A stretch of 59,173 nt of DNA from Imperialibacter sp965651695 (GCA_965651695.1 CBFGTI010000016.1:1-59173), one strand, 5' to 3'. Numbered from the stretch's first letter, positions 8,849-18,216 are shown. Translations and numbers: made by a program. The notes: a model not told the origin generated them from the letters alone.

Positions 8849-10147
8849 ATGAAGAGATATTTTCTGCTTGCCACCATCCTTCTTGTTGTTATCACCTTAT
8901 TTTTTCTCGCGTACAGGCATCAGCAAAATACCTACAAACCAGAATATGTACAGGAGGAAATAGAGGATATCCCGCTCGACTCGCTGCCCATTGTACAGGT
9001 AGCCGAATACCTTTATGGTTTTAACCTCGACTCTTTTGCCGTGTTGGAAAACCAGGTAAGAAAGAACCAGACAGTATCCGACATCCTGGGAGAATACAAC
9101 GTGGCGCCTGCCGACATTTACCAATTGGCCAGCGTGTCTAAAAAAGTGTTTGATGTGCGCCGCATTGCAGCCAGAAAAAAATACGCCGTAGTCCTTTCCA
9201 AAGACACAGTGCCCCAACTTAAAGCATTTGTATATGAGCCCGATTTCACGCAGTACGTTGTTTTTCACCTGGGCGACTCCATTTATGCCGAAAAAATAGA
9301 AAAGGAGAAAGAAACCAGGCTGAATGGCCTGGCTGCCAAAATCGAACTTTCGCTGTACGAAACACTCATTAAAGCAGGCGGCTCTCCTTTAATGGTTTCG
9401 AAGCTGGTGGATATGTACGCCTGGCAGATCGATTTTTTTCATATTCAGGAGGGAGATTATTTTAAGGTGCTTTACGAAGAGGAGCTGATCGACGGCGAAG
9501 TGGTTAATGTGTCCAAAATTATCGGTGCTTACTTCTTCCACAGAAACCAGGGCTACTATTCGGTCTACTTCGATCAGGGCACCGGCTTGTCGTATTTCGA
9601 CGAAAACGGCAACAGCCTGCGGAAAGCCTTTCTGAAAGCACCGCTCAATTTTACCCGAATAAGCTCGAGGTATACGAAGCGGCGCTTTCATCCTGTACTC
9701 AAAAGATACAAGGCCCACCTGGGCACCGACTACGCCGCACCAAGAGGAACACCCATTTATACCGTGGGCGATGGCGTAGTGCTGGAGGCCAAATATCACT
9801 CAGGCAATGGCAACTATGTGAAGGTGCGTCACAACAGCACCTATACTACCCAATACCTCCACATGTCTAAGATAGCGGCCGGCATCAAGCCCGGCAAAGC
9901 AGTGAAGCAGGGCGACGTAATCGGCTATGTGGGCAGTACCGGCCTTGCTAACGGCCCCCACCTTTGTTTCCGCTTTTGGAGAAATGGGAAACAGGTAGAC
10001 CCCTTCTCAGTAGAAATACCGGCGTCGGAGCCTATTAAAGAAGAAAGCCGGGAAGACTACTTCAAAGAGAGGGACCGTGTAGTGGCAGCCATGGATACGC
10101 TGCAGTTTATCAACCACGAGTCAGTTTTGGAAGCAGGCATGCACTGA
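8849..10147 (+). CDS. M23 family metallopeptidase (LytM-type), membrane-anchored
   Basis: The 432-residue protein has one N-terminal membrane segment (~3-22), a LysM/OapA-like middle region (~55-250) and a C-terminal M23 domain (~270-385). The M23 motifs are HLGTD (His290, Asp294), YLHMS (His338) and GPHLCFRF (His371). In typical LytM enzymes the last motif is HxH, with the second His binding zinc; here that position is Cys373. Cysteine can bind zinc, so activity may be kept, or the domain may act as a regulator like the EnvC/NlpD class. Family members cut peptide cross-links in peptidoglycan in the periplasm. It lies 9 bases after the DsbD-like gene. Confidence 0.9.
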   Translation: MKRYFLLATILLVVITLFFLAYRHQQNTYKPEYVQEEIEDIPLDSLPIVQVAEYLYGFNLDSFAVLENQVRKNQTVSDILGEYNVAPADIYQLASVSKKVFDVRRIAARKKYAVVLSKDTVPQLKAFVYEPDFTQYVVFHLGDSIYAEKIEKEKETRLNGLAAKIELSLYETLIKAGGSPLMVSKLVDMYAWQIDFFHIQEGDYFKVLYEEELIDGEVVNVSKIIGAYFFHRNQGYYSVYFDQGTGLSYFDENGNSLRKAFLKAPLNFTRISSRYTKRRFHPVLKRYKAHLGTDYAAPRGTPIYTVGDGVVLEAKYHSGNGNYVKVRHNSTYTTQYLHMSKIAAGIKPGKAVKQGDVIGYVGSTGLANGPHLCFRFWRNGKQVDPFSVEIPASEPIKEESREDYFKERDRVVAAMDTLQFINHESVLEAGMH

Positions 10148-10266
10148 GGTAAGGTGCCTGTGCAACAGCCGAAGCATGAGGTATTTCCATAGTATCCAGG
10201 CAATCAGAAATTTTTAATTCGTTCCGAAAAGCTTTACTTTTATCAGTTACACAATACTGATATGGT

Positions 10267-11001
10267 ATGAGTAAGAGAGGAACTACCTGGATTTTTGTTG
10301 TATTACTTGCAGTTTCGCTGCCAGCCGCAGCAGTAGAAAACTTCATTGACGAATACCTTTTACGTTACCGCAACGATACCATCATCAAAGTAAAAGGCCG
10401 GGTGGTAGATGAAAAAACCGGCACCCCGGTTGCCGCTAGTATCTTCTACGAAAAGCTACCCTACTACGACGACATGGGTATTGCCAAAAGCAATCCTGCC
10501 GAGGGCACCTTTGAAATATTTCTTTTGAAAAACACTTCGTACAGCATTCAGATAAAGGCCGGAGGTTACGATCCGGTAACTGAAGAACTTACCGTGATAA
10601 ACGAACCTGGCTCCGGAGAAATGACCAGAGAGTTTCTACTTGCCCCCGACAAAGCCAATGAGATGATTAAGCTCGAAAACCTGATTTTTGAACGGGGGCG
10701 GTCAAAAATAAGTGCAGTTTCTTTTGAGGAACTCGACAGGCTGGTAGATTGGTTAAATGAGCGGCCTACCACTTACATTCAGCTGGAAGGCCACACCGAT
10801 TTTGAGGGAAACTCCAATGCTAACCTTGCTTTGTCGCAGGAGCGTGTAGATGCCGTGAAAGAATACCTGGTATCGAAGGGCATCAAAAAGGCAAGAGTAG
10901 AAACCAAAGCATTTGGAGGTACGCAGCCCCTAACCCAGGAAAGAACCGACGAAGGAAAACGCCGCAACCGGCGTGTGGAGGTGAGGGTAATAAAAGAATA
11001 A
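10267..11001 (+). CDS. OmpA-domain envelope protein with carboxypeptidase-regulatory-like domain
   Basis: The 244-residue protein has a signal peptide (~1-22), a CarboxypepD_reg-like beta domain (~40-120, KGRVVDEKTGTPVAASI) and an OmpA C-terminal domain (~130-244) with the peptidoglycan-binding signature GHTDFEGN..LSQERVDAVKEYL and RRNRRVEV. OmpA domains bind meso-diaminopimelate in the cell wall, so it probably links the outer membrane or a periplasmic complex to peptidoglycan. The next gene, 42 bases downstream, ends in the same two domains in the same order, so the pair look like paralogues of different length. The ATG at 10267 is preceded by an overlapping ATG-GTA-TGA that is unlikely to be used. 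Confidence 0.9.
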   Translation: MSKRGTTWIFVVLLAVSLPAAAVENFIDEYLLRYRNDTIIKVKGRVVDEKTGTPVAASIFYEKLPYYDDMGIAKSNPAEGTFEIFLLKNTSYSIQIKAGGYDPVTEELTVINEPGSGEMTREFLLAPDKANEMIKLENLIFERGRSKISAVSFEELDRLVDWLNERPTTYIQLEGHTDFEGNSNANLALSQERVDAVKEYLVSKGIKKARVETKAFGGTQPLTQERTDEGKRRNRRVEVRVIKE

Positions 11002-11043
11002 ATGTTCAGAAAGAGCACCAATCAAACCTAACCGAGTGCCAAT

Positions 11044-13125
11044 ATGAAAAAGTTACTGCTTATTGCTGGGGTTGCTGGCACCTGTTTCACCCTTAAAGCA
11101 CAAGAGTCTGTAAGCTGGGCGAGCAAAGTTATCGAGGTTTCGTCCGAAATGTCTCCCCTGCAATATTCCGGCATTCAGGCACTTCACAAACCAAACGTGC
11201 TGCCCGCTGGTGGCGACAACCCAAACGCCTGGACGCCGAAGAAAGCAGATCGCCCCGAGTTTATTACAGTCGGCTTCGCCAAGCCCATAAAAGCTCAGCA
11301 GATTGCCATTGCAGAGTCGCAAAACCCCGGCGCTATTTCACAGGTATTTGCCTACGATCCCGATTTCAACGAGTACCTCCTTTTTGAATTAACGCCAAAA
11401 GCCATACCCATTCCGAGCCGTCTTCTCAACTTGTTCTTTGAGCAAACGCCGTATGAGATAGCTGCCGTCCGTCTGGTGATCGACGGCCGGTCTATTGAAG
11501 GTCTCAATAGCATTGATGCCATCGGTATAAGCGCTTCAAACATTCCCATCAGCGTGTTAATTAATGTCGCTTCTAACGTGAGCACAGCGCTGGAATCGAT
11601 CGAAAAACTCAGCGAAAACGTAAACAGCACCTACATCGAGCACAGCCCCATCATTTCGCCCGACGGCAAATTCCTCTTTTTCAGCAGGCAGTTTCATCCT
11701 CAAAACGTAGGCGGTACCGACGACCCCGAAGACATTTGGTACTCCGAATGGGACGAGCGGAAACAGGAATGGTCGGTTGCCAAAAATGCCGGCCCTCCGC
11801 TCAACAACGAGGGCCCCAATTTTGTGTCGTCGGTGACCCAGGAAAATGGCGAAATGATGATTTTGCTGGGCAACCAGTACGGGAAAAAGGGCAAGATGTA
11901 CGCCGGAGCATCGATGAGCAAGCTGGAGGCAGAAGGATGGTCGAAACCCGAAAACATCGGAATTGTGAACGACTACAATTATAGCGACAGGGTGGACTAT
12001 TTTCTTACGGCTTCTGGCCAGATTATGCTAATTTCCGCAGAGAGAGACGACACCTACGGTGGGCGCGACCTGTATGTTTCCTTCAAAGCAGGCAAAAATG
12101 AGTGGTCGGAGCCGCGAAGCCTCGGTGGGGATATAAACACCGCCGCAGACGATGCCGCACCATTTATGGCCAACGACAATAAGACTCTCTATTTCTCTAC
12201 AAAAGGCTATAGCGGCTATGGCGGATCAGACATTTTTGTATCAAACCGGCTCGACGACACCTGGGAGAACTGGTCGGAGCCGGAAAACCTGGGCCCCGCC
12301 ATTAATACGGCACAAGACGACATCTACTTTAACATGCCCGCCTCAGGAAAACATGCCTACTTTACACGTGGAAGCGCCGGTGAGGACACCGATATCTACA
12401 AGTTTGAGGTGAAGGAGTTCTTCTTGGACGACCGACCGCTACTTGCATCGGCTGATTTGGAAGGGGCAAAAAAGAAGGACATTACTATTAAACCGGAGGA
12501 GCTTTTTGTGGCGCTGAAAGGCCGTGTACTTGACGAGAAAACCAAAGAACCGATTATCGCCAAAATCATGATCGAACGCCTGCCCGACGGTGTGGATGTG
12601 GGGGCTGTAAAAACCAATCCCGAAACCGGCGAATTCCAGTTCAGCCTCAGGGGTGGTTCCCACTATGGCATCATTACTGAAGCCGAAGGGTACGTTTCGC
12701 TCGACAGGAACCTCGACCTCAAGCAGCTGGCCTCATCAGATGCCAGCCGCGAATTGGACCTCTTCATGGTGAAACTCGAAACCGGAGCGGAAATCGCCTT
12801 CAACAATATCTTCTTCGATCTGGAGAAATACCAATTGAAAACTTCCTCTTACCCCGAACTGGAAAGAGTGCTGGAAATGCTGACCTCCGGCAAATTGAAA
12901 AAAATAGAAATTTCCGGCCACACCGACTCGTCCGGTCCCGATGCCTATAATCAGCAGCTCTCCGAACGACGCGCAAGGGCAGTCTACAATTACTTTATCA
13001 CCAACAAAATTGATCCTTCCCGCTTAACCGTGGTTGGCTATGGCGAAACCAAACCGAAATTTGCCAACGATACAAAGGAGAACATGGAAAGAAACAGGAG
13101 GGTGGAGTTTAAAATACTGGAATAA
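11044..13125 (+). CDS. OmpA family protein with PD40 beta-propeller repeats
   Basis: The 693-residue exported protein (signal peptide ~1-20) has an N-terminal beta domain (~25-165), a set of PD40/WD40-like repeats (~195-460; SPIISPDGKFLFFSR, AAPFMANDNKTLYFSTKG and YFNMPASGKHAYFTRG are blades), a CarboxypepD_reg-like domain (~495-575, LKGRVLDEKTKEPIIAKI) and an OmpA domain (~585-693, GHTDSSGPDAYNQQLSERRA). The layout resembles PorE-like envelope proteins of Bacteroidota, which anchor type IX secretion components to peptidoglycan, but I cannot claim orthology. It lies 42 bases after the shorter OmpA protein and probably belongs to the same operon. Confidence 0.9.
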   Translation: MKKLLLIAGVAGTCFTLKAQESVSWASKVIEVSSEMSPLQYSGIQALHKPNVLPAGGDNPNAWTPKKADRPEFITVGFAKPIKAQQIAIAESQNPGAISQVFAYDPDFNEYLLFELTPKAIPIPSRLLNLFFEQTPYEIAAVRLVIDGRSIEGLNSIDAIGISASNIPISVLINVASNVSTALESIEKLSENVNSTYIEHSPIISPDGKFLFFSRQFHPQNVGGTDDPEDIWYSEWDERKQEWSVAKNAGPPLNNEGPNFVSSVTQENGEMMILLGNQYGKKGKMYAGASMSKLEAEGWSKPENIGIVNDYNYSDRVDYFLTASGQIMLISAERDDTYGGRDLYVSFKAGKNEWSEPRSLGGDINTAADDAAPFMANDNKTLYFSTKGYSGYGGSDIFVSNRLDDTWENWSEPENLGPAINTAQDDIYFNMPASGKHAYFTRGSAGEDTDIYKFEVKEFFLDDRPLLASADLEGAKKKDITIKPEELFVALKGRVLDEKTKEPIIAKIMIERLPDGVDVGAVKTNPETGEFQFSLRGGSHYGIITEAEGYVSLDRNLDLKQLASSDASRELDLFMVKLETGAEIAFNNIFFDLEKYQLKTSSYPELERVLEMLTSGKLKKIEISGHTDSSGPDAYNQQLSERRARAVYNYFITNKIDPSRLTVVGYGETKPKFANDTKENMERNRRVEFKILE

Positions 13126-13146
13126 GAATTTCAACCCGGCTTTCGG

Positions 13147-13977
13147 TCAATTGCCACGGGCCAGCAAATGAGGGTTGGTGCTGGTAAACAGCTTTTTGAG
13201 CGATGCTACCCTTTTGGAAGGATATAGCCGGTAAGCCTTACCTATCAAAGCCCTTGCTGTTGAAGTGTTGTTATTGTTCCACGCTGCAATTGCCTGGTTG
13301 TAATAGTGCAGCCCTATCAGTTCTGTAAACGTAACTCCCGTGTTAATCACCTCACCTCTTTCGGCCTGGTTGTTGGCCACACCCATAAAATTGCCTGCAG
13401 CGGCTGTAGCGTAGTTACTCTCCGCCCGCTTTATCTCTTCCTCCGCTACAATGTAGCCTTCAAGGGGGTCGGTCGTCTCCAGCAGCACCACACCACCAGC
13501 GGTATACACCTTTAGGTAGATATGATACTCCGTCTCCACTACATCAAAGTCAAATTGAAGTTCGCTCAGGTACATAGCATACAAAGTAGACGCAGTAAGA
13601 CAATCGTATTTTCCGGTGGAAGCTGTATTGGCAAAAGAAACGTACTGGTCGTACCTTTTGAGTGCCTTGCGATGCACCGAATAAAACATGTGCTTTACGA
13701 AGTATTGTTCATTGGCCGACCTTTGCAACTTCTTTTTGTAGCGATTAAGTGTTTTTTGGAAGCTTTGATTGAAATCGTTTATCAGCTCTTCGTTTGCAGA
13801 GGCATCGGTGCACATCAATCTGGTTATCAAAGAGGCGTTGTCGTCAGAAAAAACATCTTTTTCAAGCTGTGAATGAAAAATCACGGGTGCTCCGCCTCCG
13901 TCAACATCGGGAGTTTGCCCCAGGGCCGCAGCCCATAAGCCAAAGTAGAGTGCCGCTAACGTTCCGATTTTATTCAC
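13147..13977 (-). CDS. Exported transglutaminase-like protein
   Basis: The 276-residue protein has a signal peptide (~1-20, ending AALGQ). Residues ~120-172 carry a plausible transglutaminase/cysteine-protease triad: Cys126 in GKYDCLTAS at the start of a helix, His152 in TEYHIYLKV on a strand and Asp170 in LLETTDP. The spacing (26 and 18 residues) fits the transglutaminase-like fold. The C-terminal part (~210-265) is helical and TPR-like. The reaction and substrate are unknown. The stop faces the OmpA-PD40 gene (convergent, 21 bases apart). The upstream region shared with the divergent aldehyde dehydrogenase carries phased 11-bp repeats and a TAAATTTG -7 candidate (14031-14038, minus strand). 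Confidence 0.7.
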   Translation of the reverse strand: MNKIGTLAALYFGLWAAALGQTPDVDGGGAPVIFHSQLEKDVFSDDNASLITRLMCTDASANEELINDFNQSFQKTLNRYKKKLQRSANEQYFVKHMFYSVHRKALKRYDQYVSFANTASTGKYDCLTASTLYAMYLSELQFDFDVVETEYHIYLKVYTAGGVVLLETTDPLEGYIVAEEEIKRAESNYATAAAGNFMGVANNQAERGEVINTGVTFTELIGLHYYNQAIAAWNNNNTSTARALIGKAYRLYPSKRVASLKKLFTSTNPHLLARGN

Positions 13978-14012
13978 CTCCGATAAGGTCTTCTTAACAA
14001 ACCCCGTTTATT

Positions 14013-14140
14013 GTTAACATAAAGTTAACACAAATTTAACAGCAGCAAAGCGAATAGAGCGACAATTGTCTCTTTTTCAAGTAGCGGTCATCTTTTTGTA
14101 AGCCAAGGGACACCCTATGTTACCCAAATGTTAACAAATA
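14013..14140. promoter_or_regulatory. Helically phased 11-bp direct repeats between divergent genes
   Basis: Three units start at 14013, 14024 and 14035 (GTTAACATAAA, GTTAACACAAA, TTTAACAGCAG) and two at 14119 and 14130 (GTTACCCAAAT, GTTAACAAATA). Within each cluster the spacing is exactly 11 bases, about one helical turn. The first cluster covers a minus-strand -7 candidate (TAAATTTG, 14038-14031), so it sits where a repressor or activator would act. The binding protein is unknown. Confidence 0.45.
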
Positions 14141-14207
14141 TTATCAGGCGTGCTCTATTTGGCTTTGAGGCACAATTGTGGTAATTTGATATGAAACAAA
14201 CCCAATA

Positions 14208-15653
14208 ATGCAGGCAACAGGTCTTGATATACCGATTGAACCAGCCACCACCGAAGTGGAAGAGGTGTTCAACCGGCTGAGAAAAAACTCCCTATCACTT
14301 CGATCAGAGGGATATAAAGCACGAAAGGCGCGGCTGGTGAATTTGAGAAAGTGGATTTTGGAAAACCAGGACGCTATTCGCAAAGCCGTGTATGACGACT
14401 TCGGCAAGCCTGAGTTTGAAGCCGACCTCTCGGAAACATTTGTGGCAGTGGCCGATCTTAACCTGACGATAAGAAAGCTGAAGAAATGGACCAGCCCCAA
14501 AAAGGTTTCTGCTGGAATATCATTTTTTGGCACAAGTTCTATCGTTCATTATGAGCCAAAGGGTGTGTGCCTGATTATTTCTCCCTGGAATTACCCTTTC
14601 AACCTGGCAGTGGGGCCGCTGATTTCGGCTATCGCTGCCGGCAATACCGCGGTGTTAAAACCCTCCGAAAATACGCCTCATACCAGCGCTTTACTTAAGA
14701 GAATGGTGTCTGAAGTCTTTCTTCCTGCAGAAGTGGCGGTTTTTGAAGGTGGCGCTGAAGTTTCGCAAGCGCTGCTCAAGCTTCCGTTCAATCACATTTT
14801 TTTTACAGGAAGCACAGCAGTGGGCAAAGTGGTAATGGAAGCTGCCGCTCAAAACCTGGCCTCCGTAACTCTGGAACTCGGCGGCAAATCGCCAGTGGTA
14901 GTAGACGAAACTGCCGACCTGGAAGATGCCGCCGAAAAAATAGCATGGGGTAAACTGCTAAACTGTGGCCAAACCTGCGTTTCGCCCGACTACGTGATGG
15001 TTCACGAGAGCGTACGGGACCGGTTTCTCGAATTGCTTAAAAAACAGATGATATTGCTCTTCGACCCCGAAAAACAGGGGTTTAACAATTCGGCAATCTA
15101 TGCCCGGATCATCAACAGCAAACATTACGATCGCCTCACTTCATTGCTGGCTGAAGCCATCGAAAAAGGTGGTCAACTGTATTTCGGCGGAAATAACGAT
15201 CGCTCTTCGAGTTTCATAGCTCCCACTATACTGAAAGATGTGCCAGAGGAAGCAATGGTAATGAAAGAGGAGATATTTGGCCCCATTCTACCCGTCAACA
15301 GCTTTAAACAGCACCACGAGGTTATCCGCTACATTAACCTACGGCCTAAGCCGCTGTCGTTGTACGTTTTTTCGAAGAGTAAAAAGGTGCATAGTATGTA
15401 TAAGACCGGGACATCATCAGGATCGGCTTGTGTAAACGACGTTGTTCTTCAGTTTCAGCACCCGCATCTTCCTTTTGGAGGTGTTAACGACAGTGGTATC
15501 GGCAAATCTCACGGTTTCTACGGCTTTCAGGCGTTTTCAAACGAGAAGGCATGGTTGAAGCAAAGGATTGGATTTACTGCCGCCAAAATGCTCTACCCGC
15601 CATATACCTCCTTTAAGAAGAAAATTCTCACCCTGCTAATGAAGTACGTGTAG
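14208..15653 (+). CDS. Aldehyde dehydrogenase (ALDH superfamily, class 3-like)
   Basis: The 481-residue protein oxidises aldehydes to acids with NAD(P). The motifs are PWNYPFNL (Asn128), GSTAVG (201-206, cofactor loop), LELGGKSP (Glu223, general base) and NCGQTCVSPDYV (catalytic Cys257). Its length and the C-terminal hydrophobic/basic end resemble class 3, fatty-aldehyde-type enzymes. The stop codon is one base from the ATG of a GMC oxidoreductase, so the two form a tight operon: the oxidase would make an aldehyde from an alcohol and this enzyme would remove it. That joint role is inference. The ATG at 14208 fits the family; no other in-frame start is closer to the first conserved helix. Confidence 0.93.
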   Translation: MQATGLDIPIEPATTEVEEVFNRLRKNSLSLRSEGYKARKARLVNLRKWILENQDAIRKAVYDDFGKPEFEADLSETFVAVADLNLTIRKLKKWTSPKKVSAGISFFGTSSIVHYEPKGVCLIISPWNYPFNLAVGPLISAIAAGNTAVLKPSENTPHTSALLKRMVSEVFLPAEVAVFEGGAEVSQALLKLPFNHIFFTGSTAVGKVVMEAAAQNLASVTLELGGKSPVVVDETADLEDAAEKIAWGKLLNCGQTCVSPDYVMVHESVRDRFLELLKKQMILLFDPEKQGFNNSAIYARIINSKHYDRLTSLLAEAIEKGGQLYFGGNNDRSSSFIAPTILKDVPEEAMVMKEEIFGPILPVNSFKQHHEVIRYINLRPKPLSLYVFSKSKKVHSMYKTGTSSGSACVNDVVLQFQHPHLPFGGVNDSGIGKSHGFYGFQAFSNEKAWLKQRIGFTAAKMLYPPYTSFKKKILTLLMKYV

Positions 15654-15654
15654 C

Positions 15655-17631
15655 ATGAAGCTGAACTACAGGCAAAGCCGGATACTGGAAGAAATAGCAA
15701 ACACTTTCATAGCTCCCGTAAATGGCAAAAGTTCGCACCCGGAGTTTTGGCTGGCCAAAGGGGCCGATAAGGTAGCTCCTGAAAAAATAGCGGTTATTAT
15801 TGCTTCCCAGCCTGCACCTGCCCGTGAAGAATTTCTCCAGCTTCTGAAGCTACTCGACAGTAACCTGCTGGGCCTTACCTGGGGCGGCCCTATTAAAAAG
15901 TTTCTCGCACTCTCTCCTCTGCAGAGAGAAAAAATGCTCGCCGCATGGTCGGGCAGTAAGGTAGGCAAACTGCGAAAAGCCTTTGCCACAATGAAAAAGC
16001 TCTGCACATTCCTGTACTACAGCGCTTCCGAAAAAGCTGCACATCCTGCCTTCGAAGCAATGGCGTACCCTGGTCCTTTTCCCGCCGAAGCGGACACCTG
16101 CACCAAGATTCCGACTCTTCAAATTGAAAAAGATACCATACTAAGCTGCGAAGTCCTGATCGTTGGCAGCGGAGCTGGCGGAGGGGTATTTGCCGGTGAG
16201 CTTGCTGCTGCCGGAAAAGACGTAATCGTGGTGGAAAAGGGGCCCTACCTTGAAGGAAACGAATTTACCCAACATGAGGGCGACATGATAGGTACGTTGT
16301 ACGAAGGAATGGGTGCCATAGCTTCTTCAAACGGGGAGATAAATCTGCTGGCAGGTAGCTGTTTGGGGGGTGGCACCACAGTAAACTGGTCGGGTAGCTT
16401 CCACACACCAGATTACATCCGCGACGAATGGGCCACCAATCACCTTGTACCCTTTTTCAGGGAAAAAGAATTTCTCGATAGCCTTGACGCTGTGGCAAAG
16501 CGGCTGTCGGTCAACAGCACCGATGCACGCCACAACTTTCAAAATCAGATGCTTTGGAACGGCTCCACCAAGTTGGGGCAGGAGGTGAGACTAATTCCAA
16601 GAAACGAGAAAGAAGTGACCGACGCCGACGTGATGAAGCTTGGCTTTAGTGGTATGGGCGACAGGTACGGAAAAAAGCAGGGCTGCTTGCAAACTTATCT
16701 CCGGCAGTCTGTAAACAACGGGGCAAGGATTATCTGCAGTTGTCACGTCGAAAAAATTTCCATTAAAAACGGCAGAGCCATTGGTGCGGAGGCCGTTTAC
16801 ACCGGCAAGGGTGGGGAAAAGCGCAAGCTGTTTATCCAAGCCGACAAAATTGTAGTAGCCGCGGGGGCTATTCACACGCCGGTGATATTAAAGAGAAGCG
16901 GAATTGAACACGCCCATATCGGACGAAACTTGCACCTTCATCCCACAGTGGGTGTTACGGGTATTTACCACGATAAATCGGAGCCGTGGTTCGGCCCCAT
17001 GATGTCGGTGGTTAACGACCACTTTACACGGCTGAAAGACAACTACGGATTCAAACTTGAAACACCACCCACACACCCGGGCGTTATAGCCATGTCGCTA
17101 CCTTGGACAAACGCAGCTGCTTACAAAGAGGAGTTGCTTAAGGCCGCGCATATGGCATCGTTTATAGCAATCTGCCGCGACAAAGACCCCGGCTATATTT
17201 CGATCGATAAAAAAGGCCGGCCCATTATTCACTACCAGCTGAGCAAATTTGACCTGAAGCATATAATAAAGGGAATGGAAGAGGCCAGCCGCATTCACGT
17301 GGAAAATAACTGTGAGGCAATCTTATATCCCCACTACTCCAACAAGCGGTTCAACAACAACGGAAAGCGGGCTGAATTCGAAAAATTTCTGCACGACCTG
17401 CCGGTGTGGGGCTGGCGGCCGAACCAATTTGCCATGTACAGCGCCCACCAAATGGCTACGTGCCGAATGGGGGGCGACTCAAAAACACACCCCACGTCGC
17501 CGGAAGGCAATTTACACGCAGTATCCAATGTTTATATAGGCGACGCCTCAGCGTTCCCGTCGGCAAGCGGCGCCAATCCCATGCTCACAATAATGGCCCT
17601 GGCGCATCATACTGCCCAGGGTCTGAAATAG
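15655..17631 (+). CDS. GMC family FAD-dependent alcohol oxidoreductase
   Basis: The 658-residue protein has an FAD-binding Rossmann motif GSGAGGG (171-177) followed by VVEKGPYLEG, a second GMC signature with GSCLGGGTTVNWSG (~238-251) and a C-terminal His-containing region with MATCRMGGD and GDASAFPSASGANPM. The ~160-residue N-terminal helical extension before the FAD motif is the pattern of the long-chain fatty alcohol oxidase / FAO-like branch rather than glucose-type GMC enzymes. No signal peptide is seen. It is one base downstream of an aldehyde dehydrogenase, which fits stepwise oxidation of a (fatty) alcohol to the acid. The alcohol itself cannot be told from the sequence. Confidence 0.9.
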   Translation: MKLNYRQSRILEEIANTFIAPVNGKSSHPEFWLAKGADKVAPEKIAVIIASQPAPAREEFLQLLKLLDSNLLGLTWGGPIKKFLALSPLQREKMLAAWSGSKVGKLRKAFATMKKLCTFLYYSASEKAAHPAFEAMAYPGPFPAEADTCTKIPTLQIEKDTILSCEVLIVGSGAGGGVFAGELAAAGKDVIVVEKGPYLEGNEFTQHEGDMIGTLYEGMGAIASSNGEINLLAGSCLGGGTTVNWSGSFHTPDYIRDEWATNHLVPFFREKEFLDSLDAVAKRLSVNSTDARHNFQNQMLWNGSTKLGQEVRLIPRNEKEVTDADVMKLGFSGMGDRYGKKQGCLQTYLRQSVNNGARIICSCHVEKISIKNGRAIGAEAVYTGKGGEKRKLFIQADKIVVAAGAIHTPVILKRSGIEHAHIGRNLHLHPTVGVTGIYHDKSEPWFGPMMSVVNDHFTRLKDNYGFKLETPPTHPGVIAMSLPWTNAAAYKEELLKAAHMASFIAICRDKDPGYISIDKKGRPIIHYQLSKFDLKHIIKGMEEASRIHVENNCEAILYPHYSNKRFNNNGKRAEFEKFLHDLPVWGWRPNQFAMYSAHQMATCRMGGDSKTHPTSPEGNLHAVSNVYIGDASAFPSASGANPMLTIMALAHHTAQGLK

Positions 17632-17811
17632 GCCGGTGCAAAGGCAATTGATAATACACATTTTCGTTATTAGAGGCAGGTTTTGCTATAATCACTATTT
17701 TTGTGTCGAGTGAGTCATGCGTTTTTTATAACTGAATGATGCTTAGATTTTTACGGCAGTCATGCAGATCGTATGCTATTCATGAACAACCCATACAATG
17801 TTAATATAAAT

Positions 17812-18216
17812 ATGAAGCGACTACTTTTTCGCTCTGCGCTCATTGGTTCGGTTTTTTTGCTTAGTTACTGTTCCGACAAAGACAAAGCAGACAGCATGCT
17901 GGAAGGAAAATGGAAAGCCACCTGGAAAACATCAAAGGAGGCTTTTCCGGAAGTAGGCACCGATGTGGCCCTTACCATGGACGGCTGGGTGGATTTCAAC
18001 AACGATAAGGTTACCATTACGGCCTATGGTTATCCGGGGTGTATTTTCTCGGCCGATACACTGGAGCATTCTCAAAAATGGGTGCTGAAAAACGACACAC
18101 TCGAACTTCTCAACGAGGGCGACATTCACGGTATTTCTTATCTTTTGAAAGAAAAGTCTGACGACAACATTGAGTTGGTACTGATGGGTGACATTTACCT
18201 GAGTTTGACACGCTAA
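17812..18216 (+). CDS. Small putative lipoprotein
   Basis: Starting at the ATG at 17812, the 134-residue product has a short basic N-terminus, a hydrophobic stretch and FLLSYC with Cys20 as likely lipidation site; Tyr before the Cys is unusual, so this is not certain. An ATG 39 bases upstream would add a polar extension that breaks the signal peptide. The mature part is a small beta-rich domain with LEGKWKATW, like lipocalin-type or DUF lipoproteins of Bacteroidota, and I cannot name the family. A perfect -7 octamer TATTTTTG lies at 17696-17703 without a clear -33 partner. Its stop codon directly abuts the stop codon of the convergent alcohol dehydrogenase. Confidence 0.75.
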   Translation: MKRLLFRSALIGSVFLLSYCSDKDKADSMLEGKWKATWKTSKEAFPEVGTDVALTMDGWVDFNNDKVTITAYGYPGCIFSADTLEHSQKWVLKNDTLELLNEGDIHGISYLLKEKSDDNIELVLMGDIYLSLTR

